From the IMG/VR virus record IMGVR_UViG_3300027736_000289, positions 1 through 20,941 of that record: a stretch of DNA of 20,941 nucleotides; one strand, written 5' to 3'. Position 1 is the stretch's first letter, and each line of letters starts with the position of its first letter. The stretch comes from a virus. The notes beneath the pieces were generated by a model. The model worked only from the letters and a program-made list of their open reading frames with translations. It was not told where the DNA came from and searched no databases. Positions 6,610-13,373 of this stretch are shown in pieces. The position numbers were made by a program, and so were the translations under genes.

Positions 6610-7275
6610 ATGCAACTACTCTCAGCAGTGGCTGTTGCACTTCCACCTTTGGCAACTGGTGGTTCGTCTAGTTCAATAACTGTCGGCGGTCAGAACTACA
6701 CGCTTCTCACATTTACATCAACAGGAACATTGACTATTGTTAATGGTGGAGATTTTGAGTATATGGCTTTTGGTGGTGGTGGAAACGGTGGTGCCGGTGT
6801 TTACACAAACTATGGTGGTGGTGGTGGCGGAAACGGTGCTGCTGCAACAACGGGAACTGTAGCAATAGCTTCAAACCAAACGATTACGATTGGTGGCGCA
6901 AACACATCATCAACAATCGGTTCTTTAGTAACCGCCAATGGTGGCGGTAACGGTGGTGCGGCAACAAGCGTTGGTGGTTCTGGTGCTGGTGGCGCAGCAA
7001 GTGGAAAAAATGGTGGTGCAGCATATAGCGTTGTTGCTTTCACTGGAACAGCAACAACTTATGCTGGTGGTGGTGGTGCAGGATATGATGATGCGCCAAG
7101 TCATATTAATGAGGGTTCGGGTGGTGGTGGCGGTGCTGCTAATGGTGCAAGTTTTGGGAACAACGGCCCCTCAGCAACTGGTAACGCATCAGGCGGTGGC
7201 GGTGGTTCTGGAGATAACGCTCGACCAGGGGGTAGCGGTTCTGCTGGGATCGTTTTGATTAGGTTCAAGGTGTGA
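6610..7275 (+). CDS. Glycine-rich tail adhesin-like protein
   Basis: This 221-residue protein starts 3 nt after the previous stop. Its N-terminus is hydrophobic (LLSAVAVALPPLATGG) and is followed by QNYTLLTFTSTGTLTI. About 130 residues are then dominated by poly-Gly runs (FGGGGNGGAG, YGGGGGGNGAA, GSGGGGGAANG). It ends in GSAGIVLIRFKV, the closing strand typical of phage glycine-rich tail domains. Gly-rich loops forming polyglycine sheets are known from T4-type gp38 adhesins, so a receptor-contact role is plausible by analogy. Gly codons are mostly GGT, giving a low-complexity DNA tract. The Shine-Dalgarno is poor. It could also be a structural decoration protein. Confidence 0.6.
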   Translation: MQLLSAVAVALPPLATGGSSSSITVGGQNYTLLTFTSTGTLTIVNGGDFEYMAFGGGGNGGAGVYTNYGGGGGGNGAAATTGTVAIASNQTITIGGANTSSTIGSLVTANGGGNGGAATSVGGSGAGGAASGKNGGAAYSVVAFTGTATTYAGGGGAGYDDAPSHINEGSGGGGGAANGASFGNNGPSATGNASGGGGGSGDNARPGGSGSAGIVLIRFKV

Positions 7276-7277
7276 CA

Positions 7278-7634
7278 ATGGCATATTTTGCAAAAATATC
7301 TGATGAAGTTGTTGAAGGTATTATTGTTGTTTCTGACGAGGATTGTGGTAGTCAGTTTCCTGCAAGCGAATCTGTAGGTCAGGCGTTTATTGCTTCACTT
7401 AATTTGTCTGGTGAATGGAAACAAACTTCATACAACAACAACTTTCGCAAACAATTAGCAAGAGTTGGATACACATACGATGCAGATGCAGACCAGTTTG
7501 TTGCTCCGAGTCCGTTTCCATCGTGGACGCTGGACAGCAATAATGATTGGCAGGCACCAACACCGATGCCAAATGATGGGAAGATGTATGGATGGAACGA
7601 AGAATCTCTTGCTTGGGTCGAAGTCGTTGGCTGA
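7278..7634 (+). CDS. Small phage structural-region protein, YFAKI/WNEE family
   Basis: The ATG at 7278 gives 118 residues and is preceded by AAGGTG; a GTG at 7272 overlapping the previous stop (GTGA) would add two residues. The sequence opens MAYFAKISDEVVEGIIVVSD and has GEWKQTSYNNNFRKQLARVGYTYD (split across strands). It closes with PFPSWTLDSNNDWQAPTPMP and MYGWNEESLAWVEV. I recall this arrangement from aquatic phages, including cyanophages and pelagiphages, where it is carried near tail genes, but its function is not established. Trp-rich C-terminal repeats suggest a small binding module. Its last 43 nt overlap the next gene in another frame. Confidence 0.55.
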   Translation: MAYFAKISDEVVEGIIVVSDEDCGSQFPASESVGQAFIASLNLSGEWKQTSYNNNFRKQLARVGYTYDADADQFVAPSPFPSWTLDSNNDWQAPTPMPNDGKMYGWNEESLAWVEVVG

Positions 7635-9103
7635 TTGTTGCTCCTGCGCTTCTAGCTTCGATCTTTAGTTTTATTCCGTCAGCGTCAGCTGATCCGGCAC
7701 CAGGGTTGTCCACGTCGTATTACACGATTGATGAGATACCACCAGTCCAGTCAACTACTGAGTATGAGTTGTGTGGTTCGGAGATAGAGAACAACATCAA
7801 TCGAAGTTACGACGGTGAGCCATTCGAGAACTGCACAGGCGACTTGTTTATGGTTCACATGACTGGGTTCATCACGATCCCCGAACATGAGACGATTGGG
7901 TTCTGGTTGGCTTCTGATGATGGTGGCCGTATCAACATTGGTGGGAATGAGTGGGGCAACTGGGGCGATCAGGGTTGTTCAGCCTACGAGTCTGGGCAGA
8001 TAGACATTAGTGCAGGCGATGCCAACCTCAATCTGTTCATGTACGAGAACGGCGGATCGACCTGCCTGATGCTCGCATGGAACATTGACGGTCAAGGATG
8101 GTCAATCGTTCCCGATGAGGCGTTCACGACCAACGGCGAATCAACCACGACTACGACTAGCACTACTACTACCACTACGACCACAACAACGATTCAGGAG
8201 ACGACAACAACATGGACGACCACAACAACTTCTTCGACTGTCGCACCAACAACTGTTCCTGCTACAAACCCATCGACTACTACGACACTTCAAACAACTA
8301 CGACTTCAACGACTACGACTTCTACAACTACAACTCAAGCACCACCTCCTCCAACAGTGGCACCACCACCAGCGACTACAACTTCCACAACTTCCACAAA
8401 CCCACCAGAGACAACACAACCATTGCCACCTGCAACGGTTCCTCAGCCATCCATACCTGAGACAACGCCACCAGATACACAGCCTCCTCCACCAGCCACA
8501 CTGCCGTTCGTACTACAACCATTATTCCCTCCGAACACAATCACGATCCCTGAACGACCAGCAACGATACCGACAATCCCAATGCCACCAACAACCATGC
8601 CCCCACCCCCAGACACCCTGCCAGAAGCATCACAAGCCCCTGAGACGAGCCAACCTGCCAAAGACGCACCATTGCCACCCATCGCAGACAAGGCTGTTGT
8701 TGAAGCCCTAGCCAACATCGAGCAAGCAACCCCCACAGAAGTCAAAGCCATCGTCACCGAACTCCTGACCCATGCCCTCACCACCGACCAAGCCGTCTCC
8801 GTAGCATCCGAACCAGCAGTGCTGGAAGTGTTGACCAACGCTGAAGCGGCTCAAGTGTTTGAGCAGGTCGCGGTTGAAGAACTATCAACTGAGCAGGCTG
8901 TTGAGTTGGTGGCTGCTGTGCAAGATGCACCATCGTCTGTGCGTAAAGCGTTTGAGGCTGTGTTGAATCTGTTCCAAGGTTTCGCTGATGATTATGTGAT
9001 GACGAATCAAACTGTGCCAATCAAAACTCGTCGTGCGCTGATTGCCTTGGGTGCTGTATTCTTGGTGTCAGCCCCTGCACCGACACGAAGGAATAGACGA
9101 TGA
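7592..9103 (+). CDS. Secreted PA14-like protein with Thr/Pro-rich stalk and C-terminal hydrophobic segment
   Basis: This 503-residue protein has a clear export signal: basic start, hydrophobic WLIVAPALLASIFSFIP and a cleavage-like SASA|D at 33/34. A TTG at 7613 could instead start the signal peptide. Residues about 38-180 form a PA14-like module (MTGFITIPEHETIGFWLASDDGG, then NLNLFMYENGGSTCLMLAWN) with four cysteines. Residues about 184-255 are almost all Thr, then a Pro-rich region to about 370, then a helical region (ALANIEQATPTEVKAIVTEL). A hydrophobic stretch near 480-493 precedes RRNRR. The layout suggests a cell-surface lectin on a stalk. It is followed by an ATGA-coupled membrane gene, so it may be part of the lysis or surface-remodelling block. 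Function unknown. Confidence 0.6.
   Translation: MERRISCLGRSRWLIVAPALLASIFSFIPSASADPAPGLSTSYYTIDEIPPVQSTTEYELCGSEIENNINRSYDGEPFENCTGDLFMVHMTGFITIPEHETIGFWLASDDGGRINIGGNEWGNWGDQGCSAYESGQIDISAGDANLNLFMYENGGSTCLMLAWNIDGQGWSIVPDEAFTTNGESTTTTTSTTTTTTTTTTIQETTTTWTTTTTSSTVAPTTVPATNPSTTTTLQTTTTSTTTTSTTTTQAPPPPTVAPPPATTTSTTSTNPPETTQPLPPATVPQPSIPETTPPDTQPPPPATLPFVLQPLFPPNTITIPERPATIPTIPMPPTTMPPPPDTLPEASQAPETSQPAKDAPLPPIADKAVVEALANIEQATPTEVKAIVTELLTHALTTDQAVSVASEPAVLEVLTNAEAAQVFEQVAVEELSTEQAVELVAAVQDAPSSVRKAFEAVLNLFQGFADDYVMTNQTVPIKTRRALIALGAVFLVSAPAPTRRNRR
8143..8340 (+). repeat. ACN trinucleotide-rich low-complexity tract
   Basis: Nearly every codon here is a Thr codon (ACT, ACA, ACG, ACC mixed), encoding the Thr-rich stalk of the PA14-like protein. 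The codons are mixed rather than identical, so the amino acid repeat seems to be under selection rather than being a fresh slippage expansion. Such tracts can still change length by recombination. Confidence 0.7.
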
Positions 9104-9267
9104 AGTTGTGGGGTGAGTTCCATGCATTGCTGTGGACTATCGCTGCATCTGTCACAACTATTCTTACGTTGTCTGGGGGTATCCAACGAGTCGTGATCTG
9201 GCTTACTGTTGGAGCATTAGTTCTGCACCTGATCGGCGCACTCACCAAGAAAGAAGAATCAAAATGA
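9100..9267 (+). CDS. Small two-helix membrane protein (holin candidate)
   Basis: ATG 9100 overlaps the previous stop as ATGA, and AAGGA (9088-9092) lies 7 nt upstream. The 55-residue product has two hydrophobic helices, about 8-24 (ALLWTIAASVTTILTL) and about 31-48 (VVIWLTVGALVLHLIGAL). They are joined by SGGIQR, and the tail is charged (TKKEESK). It ends in an ATGA overlap with the next small membrane protein, just upstream of the endolysin. Two-helix topology, a charged C-terminus and location fit a holin or antiholin. With another membrane protein alongside, I cannot tell which one forms the lethal pore. Confidence 0.6.
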   Translation: MKLWGEFHALLWTIAASVTTILTLSGGIQRVVIWLTVGALVLHLIGALTKKEESK

Positions 9268-9497
9268 AGAAGTTACAAGATGTCGCAGGTCGCATCGTCG
9301 CAGTCTTCCTATCGTCAGCTCTTGCCATCGTTGGTGGTTCAGCCGTGATCGCACCGGAACTGGAGATATGGAAGTCGGCTGTGTTGGCTGGGTTCGCAGC
9401 CTGTGCAACTGTTGTGCAGAAGTTGGCTCAAGCATCGCTTGATGGCAACCTCACGATGGATGAAATCAACGACGCATTCGGCGCAAAGAAGAAGTAA
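9264..9497 (+). CDS. Holin-like membrane protein
   Basis: This 77-residue protein starts in an ATGA overlap at 9264; an upstream in-frame ATG at 9132 would lie inside the previous gene and is less likely. It has hydrophobic segments at about 9-27 (GRIVAVFLSSALAIVGGSAV) and 34-50 (WKSAVLAGFAACATVVQ), then a soluble tail DGNLTMDEINDAFGAKKK. The combination of a second helix containing AGFAA..VVQKLA and a C-terminal DG.LT..EIN.AF resembles actinophage holins as I remember them. It is followed 6 nt later by the M15 endolysin gene, which supports a role in permitting its release or triggering lysis. Confidence 0.65.
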   Translation: MKKLQDVAGRIVAVFLSSALAIVGGSAVIAPELEIWKSAVLAGFAACATVVQKLAQASLDGNLTMDEINDAFGAKKK

Positions 9498-9503
9498 CCC
9501 CAG

Positions 9504-10079
9504 ATGACCAAGATGTCTTGGCCTGTAGTCCCAATCAAGTGGTGCGAACATCTCAAAGGCAAGAAGCCTTCTGAGGTTTCGCTCACGATGTTGCGACCCA
9601 TTAGTGGTGGCGGTCAGTTGCACCACTGTGCCGCTCGCGCTTGGGAAGCAATGAAGCATGCAGCGATGGCTGAGGGTGGGATCAATCTGAAGCCGACTTC
9701 GCCTGGTGATACATATCGGAGTATCGCTCAGCAGAAGGCTGGGTTCCTGCAACGGTTCCAGTTGGAAGTTATTGAAGGCGCACAGACCAGAACCTATGAC
9801 GGCAAGAAGTGGTATCTGAAGAAGGGCATGGCAGTACTTGCATCGCCTGTGGATGATCCTGCGAAGTGTTCACGTCACATGATGGGCATCGCAGTTGATG
9901 TCGCCAACGCATCAGGCAAAGTCTTGGCATGGCTGTTGGAGAACGAGCAACGGTTCGGGTTCAGTCACGAAGTTGTTGACATGTTAGGTGCAGAACCTTG
10001 GCACTTGCGCTGGACAGATTCAACACCAAACCAAGCCGTCGTTGATTACGAGGCAGCGAACCCGAAGCCTGCCGCATGA
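9504..10079 (+). CDS. Endolysin: M15-family D,D/L,D-peptidase-like
   Basis: This 191-residue protein carries the metallopeptidase M15 (VanY/DacY-type) signature. SRHMMGIAVDVA (123-134) supplies His125 and Asp132, and EPWHLRW (164-170) supplies catalytic Glu164 and the third zinc ligand His167. An upstream GDTYRS motif (69-73) is also typical. It would cut peptide stems of peptidoglycan. It has no signal peptide, so release through a holin is expected, which matches the two membrane genes just upstream. No separate cell-wall-binding domain is visible at the C-terminus; the first 40 residues could serve that purpose. Its stop overlaps the next start. Confidence 0.82.
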   Translation: MTKMSWPVVPIKWCEHLKGKKPSEVSLTMLRPISGGGQLHHCAARAWEAMKHAAMAEGGINLKPTSPGDTYRSIAQQKAGFLQRFQLEVIEGAQTRTYDGKKWYLKKGMAVLASPVDDPAKCSRHMMGIAVDVANASGKVLAWLLENEQRFGFSHEVVDMLGAEPWHLRWTDSTPNQAVVDYEAANPKPAA

Positions 10080-10339
10080 TGGACTGGGGCATCGTTCTTG
10101 CTGCGTTGATCACGGCTGTAGGAGGCGCGATGACAACGCTGATGATGGTTATGCGTAAAGAAAACACGGAAGACCACGCAAGGGTTGTGGATGCTCTAGA
10201 CACGCTTAGTGGAAATGTGGACAAGATTGGGACTAAGTTGGATTCACACATCGACTGGCATCTCAAGGGGACTACCAATGGCGAAACTATTGCAGGAAAT
10301 AAAGTCGCAAAGCCTAAGAGGAACATCAAAGCTCGATGA
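10076..10339 (+). CDS. Small membrane protein with internal second start
   Basis: This 87-residue protein starts in an ATGA overlap with the endolysin. An N-terminal transmembrane segment (about 4-25, WGIVLAALITAVGGAMTTLM) is followed by a helical, charged region (TEDHARVVDALDTLSGNVDKI), HIDWH and a basic tail. The architecture resembles short membrane proteins that follow endolysins in actinophages and may be lysis accessories. A strong AGGAGG at 10120-10125 precedes an in-frame ATG at 10130 (residue 19), so a shorter product lacking most of the helix may also be made. The last 62 nt overlap the next gene in another frame. Confidence 0.6.
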   Translation: MMDWGIVLAALITAVGGAMTTLMMVMRKENTEDHARVVDALDTLSGNVDKIGTKLDSHIDWHLKGTTNGETIAGNKVAKPKRNIKAR

Positions 10340-10502
10340 GATAGTTGCTCAACTCTCTGCCGAAGATGGCAAAGACCTACGCGAAGCAATGGCAGACCCC
10401 ACGATCAGACCCATGCAAATAGTGCATGCCTTGAAGAAGCGTGGATTCAAGATGTCTCCATCGGTAATCACCCGACATCGAGACAACAATGTCACTCGCT
10501 GA
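10278..10502 (+). CDS. Small helix-turn-helix-like protein
   Basis: ATG 10278 gives 74 residues and is chosen over an in-frame ATG at 10209, which lies far inside the upstream gene. The region LDEIVAQLSAEDGKDLREAM followed by DPTIRPMQIVHALKKRGFKMSPSVITRHR looks like a small winged-helix or HTH DNA-binding unit with a recognition helix near MSPSVITRHRDN. I recall similar short proteins next to calcineurin-like phosphoesterase genes in actinophages. The gene overlaps the previous one by 62 nt, a longer overlap than usual here, and the following one by 14 nt. No strong Shine-Dalgarno is seen. A regulatory role is only a guess. Confidence 0.5.
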   Translation: MAKLLQEIKSQSLRGTSKLDEIVAQLSAEDGKDLREAMADPTIRPMQIVHALKKRGFKMSPSVITRHRDNNVTR

Positions 10503-11460
10503 CGACTTACGCGAAGCAGGTCAACCAGCATGGCCAGTGATCCAACCTGGCAAACGATACACAGTCCCCACCCTCAACCCACAACCCATCAAGCACGGCG
10601 AATACCAGACGGCTGTGATCCTGCCGGACATGCAGATCGGATACTTCCACAGTGCATCAGGCTTGGAAGCAATCCACGATGAGCAAGCCATTGAGGTTGC
10701 GTTACGGATCATCAAAGCATCGAAGCCTGCACAGATTGTCATGGTTGGGGACAACCTTGACCTGTGCGAGTTTGGAAAATATAGGTACACGCCTGCCTTT
10801 GCCAGAACGACACAAGCTGCGATTGACCGAGCAACAGAGTTGTGCGCACAGTTGCGCAAACTCGCACCCCAAGCCACGATCACATGGATTGCAGGCAACC
10901 ACGAAGAACGGCTCGGCAACTATGTTCTGGACTCGGCTGCTGCTGCGTTCGGGTTGCGACGTGGAAAGGTTCCGTCTGAGTGGCCTGTGATGTCGGTGCC
11001 GTATCTGTGCCGGTTGGATGAGTTTGAAGTGGAGTATCTGAGTGGATACCCAACGGGTGCGCATTGGATCAACGAACGCCTGCATGTCATTCACGGCGAC
11101 AAGGTTGCCAGTGGTGGCAGTACCGCGCACAAGTATCTGTCAACACAAAAGACTTCGGTGATCTTCGGACACATTCATCGACGCGAATGGGCTGAACGAA
11201 CCCGAGATGACTACGACGGTGCGAGAACAATCTTGGCTGCATCACCAGGATGTCTTGCTCGCATTGACGGCGCAGTGCCAAGCACACGCGGAGGCCACGA
11301 TCTTGACGGACGACCATTATTCAGATCAGAAGACTGGCAACAAGGTTTGGCTGTAGTCGAGTACGAACCAGGTGACGGTGACTTCGTGCTGGAGTTAGTA
11401 CCGATCCGAAACGGTTGGGCAAGGTGGCGTGGTGTGGACTACCTCGCATCCCAGACGTGA
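10489..11460 (+). CDS. Calcineurin-like metallophosphoesterase
   Basis: This 323-residue protein shows all the metal-site motifs of the calcineurin-like phosphoesterase fold in order: LPDMQIG (D47, Q49), VGDNLDL (D88), GNHEER (N137, H138), HGDK (H202, D204) and GHIHR (H228, H230). The first motif has DMQ in place of the usual DxH, a change seen in phage members. It should hydrolyse a phosphodiester or phosphomonoester with two bound metal ions; the substrate cannot be read from the sequence. Candidates are nucleic acid ends or cyclic nucleotide signals. It overlaps the HTH-like gene upstream and the next gene as GTGA, which suggests one operon. Confidence 0.85.
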   Translation: MSLADDLREAGQPAWPVIQPGKRYTVPTLNPQPIKHGEYQTAVILPDMQIGYFHSASGLEAIHDEQAIEVALRIIKASKPAQIVMVGDNLDLCEFGKYRYTPAFARTTQAAIDRATELCAQLRKLAPQATITWIAGNHEERLGNYVLDSAAAAFGLRRGKVPSEWPVMSVPYLCRLDEFEVEYLSGYPTGAHWINERLHVIHGDKVASGGSTAHKYLSTQKTSVIFGHIHRREWAERTRDDYDGARTILAASPGCLARIDGAVPSTRGGHDLDGRPLFRSEDWQQGLAVVEYEPGDGDFVLELVPIRNGWARWRGVDYLASQT

Positions 11461-11717
11461 GCAACCCGATGGTGCTAGTCACGTGGGCTGACGCTCATTC
11501 AGGTGTCGCAACGTGGACACCGATTGATTCACTCGACAAAGATGAAATGATTGTGGCGACCTGTGGGTTCCTGCTAACGACCTGCGATGGCGGTAAGCCT
11601 GAACACATCACTATCTACCAGTCACGGACAATGGAAGACGACATCGATCATGTTCTCCATATTCCATGCGCTATGGTGCGCAAAATAGCAATCTGCACCC
11701 CCGATCAACTAGGGTAG
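11457..11717 (+). CDS. Small conserved phage protein of unknown function
   Basis: GTG 11457 overlaps the phosphoesterase stop (GTGA) and gives 86 residues; ATG 11469 would give 82. The sequence VLVTWADAHSGVATWTPID, then VATCGFLLTTC, ITIYQSRTMEDD and HVLHIPCAMVRKI forms a compact beta-rich protein. I recall short phage proteins with this W.DAH...W......D....P pattern, all without known function. It closes the run of overlapping genes from 10489. About 100 nt of non-coding sequence follows with a hairpin, so this may be the end of a transcription unit. Confidence 0.55.
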   Translation: MSNPMVLVTWADAHSGVATWTPIDSLDKDEMIVATCGFLLTTCDGGKPEHITIYQSRTMEDDIDHVLHIPCAMVRKIAICTPDQLG

Positions 11718-11756
11718 GTCTTGGCTCGTTCGCACCCGATTGGTCGCAGAACAGCC

Positions 11757-11782
11757 CCTCACCCTTCCTCCTTGGGGTGAGG
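11757..11782 (+). terminator. Hairpin at transcription-unit boundary
   Basis: CCTCACCC (11757-11764) and GGGTGAGG (11775-11782) form a perfect 8-bp stem with a 10-nt pyrimidine-rich loop. It lies in the 101-nt gap between the small conserved gene and the secreted lysozyme gene. There is no T-run after it, so it may be a factor-assisted terminator, an RNA stabiliser or an operator palindrome. The gap shows no other obvious element apart from a T/A-rich CATATAT at 11784. Confidence 0.45.
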
Positions 11783-11818
11783 TCATATATCCACTCACCT
11801 GCGAAGATCGGACAAGAC

Positions 11819-12352
11819 ATGAGACGCATCACAGCAACCATCGTCACCACACTCACACTCATCATCGGAATCGGAACAGCACAAGCAGCCCAAGCCCCCA
11901 AACCCACCCACAGCCCTACCACAACCCGAAGCGAAGTGATACCGAAAGAACGCCAACCGAACATTGTGTTTCGGCACGGTGACATCAGTTGGTTGCCACA
12001 GCTCGCAGCCGAAGCAGGATGGCCACCTCGGACTTGGAAACGCCTCGGTCAGATAATCCTTCGTGAATCAGGTGGATGCCCGAACCGTAGGGGCGGTGAC
12101 ATCGTAAACAAAGACTGTGAAGTCATCGGATTCGATGGGTCAAATCATCGCTCAGATACTTCTTTGCTCCAAATAAATGGAATAAATTACGACCCGAAGC
12201 GAAACAAGTATGCGCCTATCTGCACCCAGATGAAGATATGCACCCAAGAACCCTTGCTTGACGCGCTCACCAACCTCAAGGCTGGTCTGCTCCTGTTCAG
12301 GGCAACAGGTTCTGATTGGTCGCCTTGGATCGTCCCTGAAGGTGGTTGGTGA
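11819..12352 (+). CDS. Secreted lysozyme/transglycosylase-like protein
   Basis: ATG 11819 gives 177 residues with an Arg-rich start, hydrophobic TATIVTTLTLIIGIGTA and AQA cleavage sites near 23-26. An upstream in-frame start at 11666 would destroy the signal peptide. The mature part has LGQIILRESGGCPN (Glu83 as the likely catalytic acid), SDTSLLQIN (112-120) and a closing ATGSDWSPW, the pattern of SLT/goose-type lysozyme folds. Four cysteines (87, 100, 135, 141) could form disulfides after export. It would cut the glycan strand of peptidoglycan outside the membrane. It lies apart from the main lysis block and has its own leader. Secretion makes it either a SAR-like lysin or a wall-modifying protein. 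Confidence 0.7.
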   Translation: MRRITATIVTTLTLIIGIGTAQAAQAPKPTHSPTTTRSEVIPKERQPNIVFRHGDISWLPQLAAEAGWPPRTWKRLGQIILRESGGCPNRRGGDIVNKDCEVIGFDGSNHRSDTSLLQINGINYDPKRNKYAPICTQMKICTQEPLLDALTNLKAGLLLFRATGSDWSPWIVPEGGW

Positions 12353-12388
12353 GTATCCACCATCCTGCAACAGTGTTGCCCTACAGTC
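12352..12388 (+). promoter_or_regulatory. Shared promoter-like motif, copy 1
   Basis: AGTATCC (12352-12358), CCATC (12360-12364) and CTACAGTC (12381-12388) precede the membrane protein gene at 12416. TACAGT (12382-12387) fits TAnnnT. The same AGTATCC and CTACAGTC words, with exactly 30 nt from the first A to the TACAGT, recur at 13351-13387 before another gene. The copies share little sequence elsewhere, so the words look like functional boxes. Confidence 0.5.
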
Positions 12389-12415
12389 GAATGTGACCCA
12401 TAGGAGGGCAAACAA

Positions 12416-12694
12416 ATGGAACCACTAACGAACAGAATCAAAGCAGGCTGGATCATCGCATTCACAATGATTGGATGGTTGTTCTTCTTGCTACCAATGA
12501 CCGGTGAAGATATTCCAGAAGGACATCCAACACCAATATCAAATCAAGCATGGGTGACTTGGATCATCATCAACTTTGTGATGCTCATCCTTGTTCACTT
12601 GCTGATCAGCAAAGAACATCGTGCCAACAAACGCGCAATCAAAACTTTGAAGCGTGTTGCCAAGGCTCGACTCAACCATCCAACTCACCGATGA
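12416..12694 (+). CDS. Two-helix membrane protein of unknown function
   Basis: This 92-residue protein has a strong AGGAGGG site (12402-12408) before ATG 12416. Hydrophobic helices lie at about 10-28 (AGWIIAFTMIGWLFFLLPM) and 46-64 (WVTWIIINFVMLILVHLLI). They are separated by a short polar loop with prolines (GEDIPEGHPTPI), and the C-terminal tail is very basic (KEHRANKRAIKTLKRVAKAR). This topology places both ends on the same side, likely the cytoplasm by the positive-inside rule. It is the first gene after a promoter-like motif and is coupled by ATGA to whiB. It could be a second holin, a superinfection-exclusion protein or an inner-membrane anchor. I do not recognise the family. Confidence 0.6.
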   Translation: MEPLTNRIKAGWIIAFTMIGWLFFLLPMTGEDIPEGHPTPISNQAWVTWIIINFVMLILVHLLISKEHRANKRAIKTLKRVAKARLNHPTHR

Positions 12695-12990
12695 GTGAAG
12701 GTCACGTTGTTGATAGTTGGTCTGAAGGTGCGCATGTCTTCAGACCAACACAACCTGAATGGATGACTCAAGCGAAATGCAAAGGTCAAACCGATCTGTT
12801 CTTCAACGAAGGGAACAGCATCTTTGTTCGTGCAGCAAAAGTTATTTGTGGCACCTGCCCTGTTCGGCGCGAATGTTTAGCGTTCGCAATGAAGAACGAT
12901 GATCAAGGCATCTGGGCTGGTACATCAACCAACGAACGTGAACGGATACGACGTGCGCTGAGGAAGAACATTAGAGTCTTGACATCATGA
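12691..12990 (+). CDS. whiB: WhiB-family transcription factor
   Basis: This 99-residue protein has the four cysteines of a WhiB iron-sulfur domain: C30 (AKC), C53 and C56 (VICGTCPVRREC), and C62. They are followed by the G[IV]W.G turn as GIWAG (73-77) and a basic C-terminal segment (NERERIRRALRKN). WhiB proteins bind a [4Fe-4S] cluster and the primary sigma factor region 4, altering promoter choice. They are confined to Actinobacteria and their phages, the strongest host evidence in this window. Phage copies can redirect host transcription. Its start overlaps the membrane gene and its stop overlaps the nuclease gene, both as ATGA. It may act at the shared motifs at 12352 and 13351, which is inference. 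Confidence 0.9.
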   Translation: MSEGHVVDSWSEGAHVFRPTQPEWMTQAKCKGQTDLFFNEGNSIFVRAAKVICGTCPVRRECLAFAMKNDDQGIWAGTSTNERERIRRALRKNIRVLTS

Positions 12991-13373
12991 CATCACCACA
13001 GAAGCGCAAAGGATCAGCAGCAGAGTTAGCGGTGGCCAAGTGGCTCAACCGTCTCGGCTGGACTGGTGCCGAACGCTCACGTGCCGGATGGACAGATGAT
13101 CGAGGCGACATAGACGGCATGCCAGGTGTGTGCATCGAGGTCAAGAATGAGAAAAGAATTGATTTGCCTGGGTATCTGCGTGAGCTGGAAGTGGAGATGA
13201 AGAACGCTAAGGCTTGGGCTGGTGCAGTCATCGTCAAACGGCGTGGATCAGCCGATCCTGCTGACTGGTATGCGGTGATGCCTGCACAGAAGTGGGCTGA
13301 ACTGCTGCTCGAATTAGACCAACCAAACAACCCTGCAACACCCCCAGACAAGTATCCCCATCGGCACACATAA
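12987..13373 (+). CDS. Hjc-like Holliday junction resolvase/nuclease
   Basis: This 128-residue protein matches the PD-(D/E)XK resolvase pattern: KRKGSAAELAVAKWL with E13, GWTDDRGDIDG with D41, and VCIEVKN with E51 and K53. The segment NAKAWAGAVIVKRRG follows in the place expected for the last core strand and helix. Archaeal Hjc and phage relatives of this size cut four-way junctions. In a phage this would resolve branched replication intermediates before packaging. It starts in an ATGA overlap with whiB and is followed by a second promoter-like motif inside its last codons. It could alternatively be a simpler structure-specific endonuclease. Confidence 0.7.
   Translation: MTSPQKRKGSAAELAVAKWLNRLGWTGAERSRAGWTDDRGDIDGMPGVCIEVKNEKRIDLPGYLRELEVEMKNAKAWAGAVIVKRRGSADPADWYAVMPAQKWAELLLELDQPNNPATPPDKYPHRHT

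Noticed and set aside
6770-7230. GGT-rich tract as a microsatellite or CRISPR-like array
   Set aside because: It encodes poly-Gly loops of the tail protein. There are no regular repeat/spacer units, and no CRISPR array was seen anywhere in the window.
8085-8711. 208-codon + strand ORF rich in Leu, Gln, His, Pro
   Set aside because: It is an alternate reading of the Thr/Pro-rich stalk of the PA14-like protein, with composition fixed by the repeats.
11666-11818. N-terminal extension of the secreted lysozyme
   Set aside because: It would run through the hairpin gap and overlap the upstream gene, and would remove the clear signal peptide starting at 11819.
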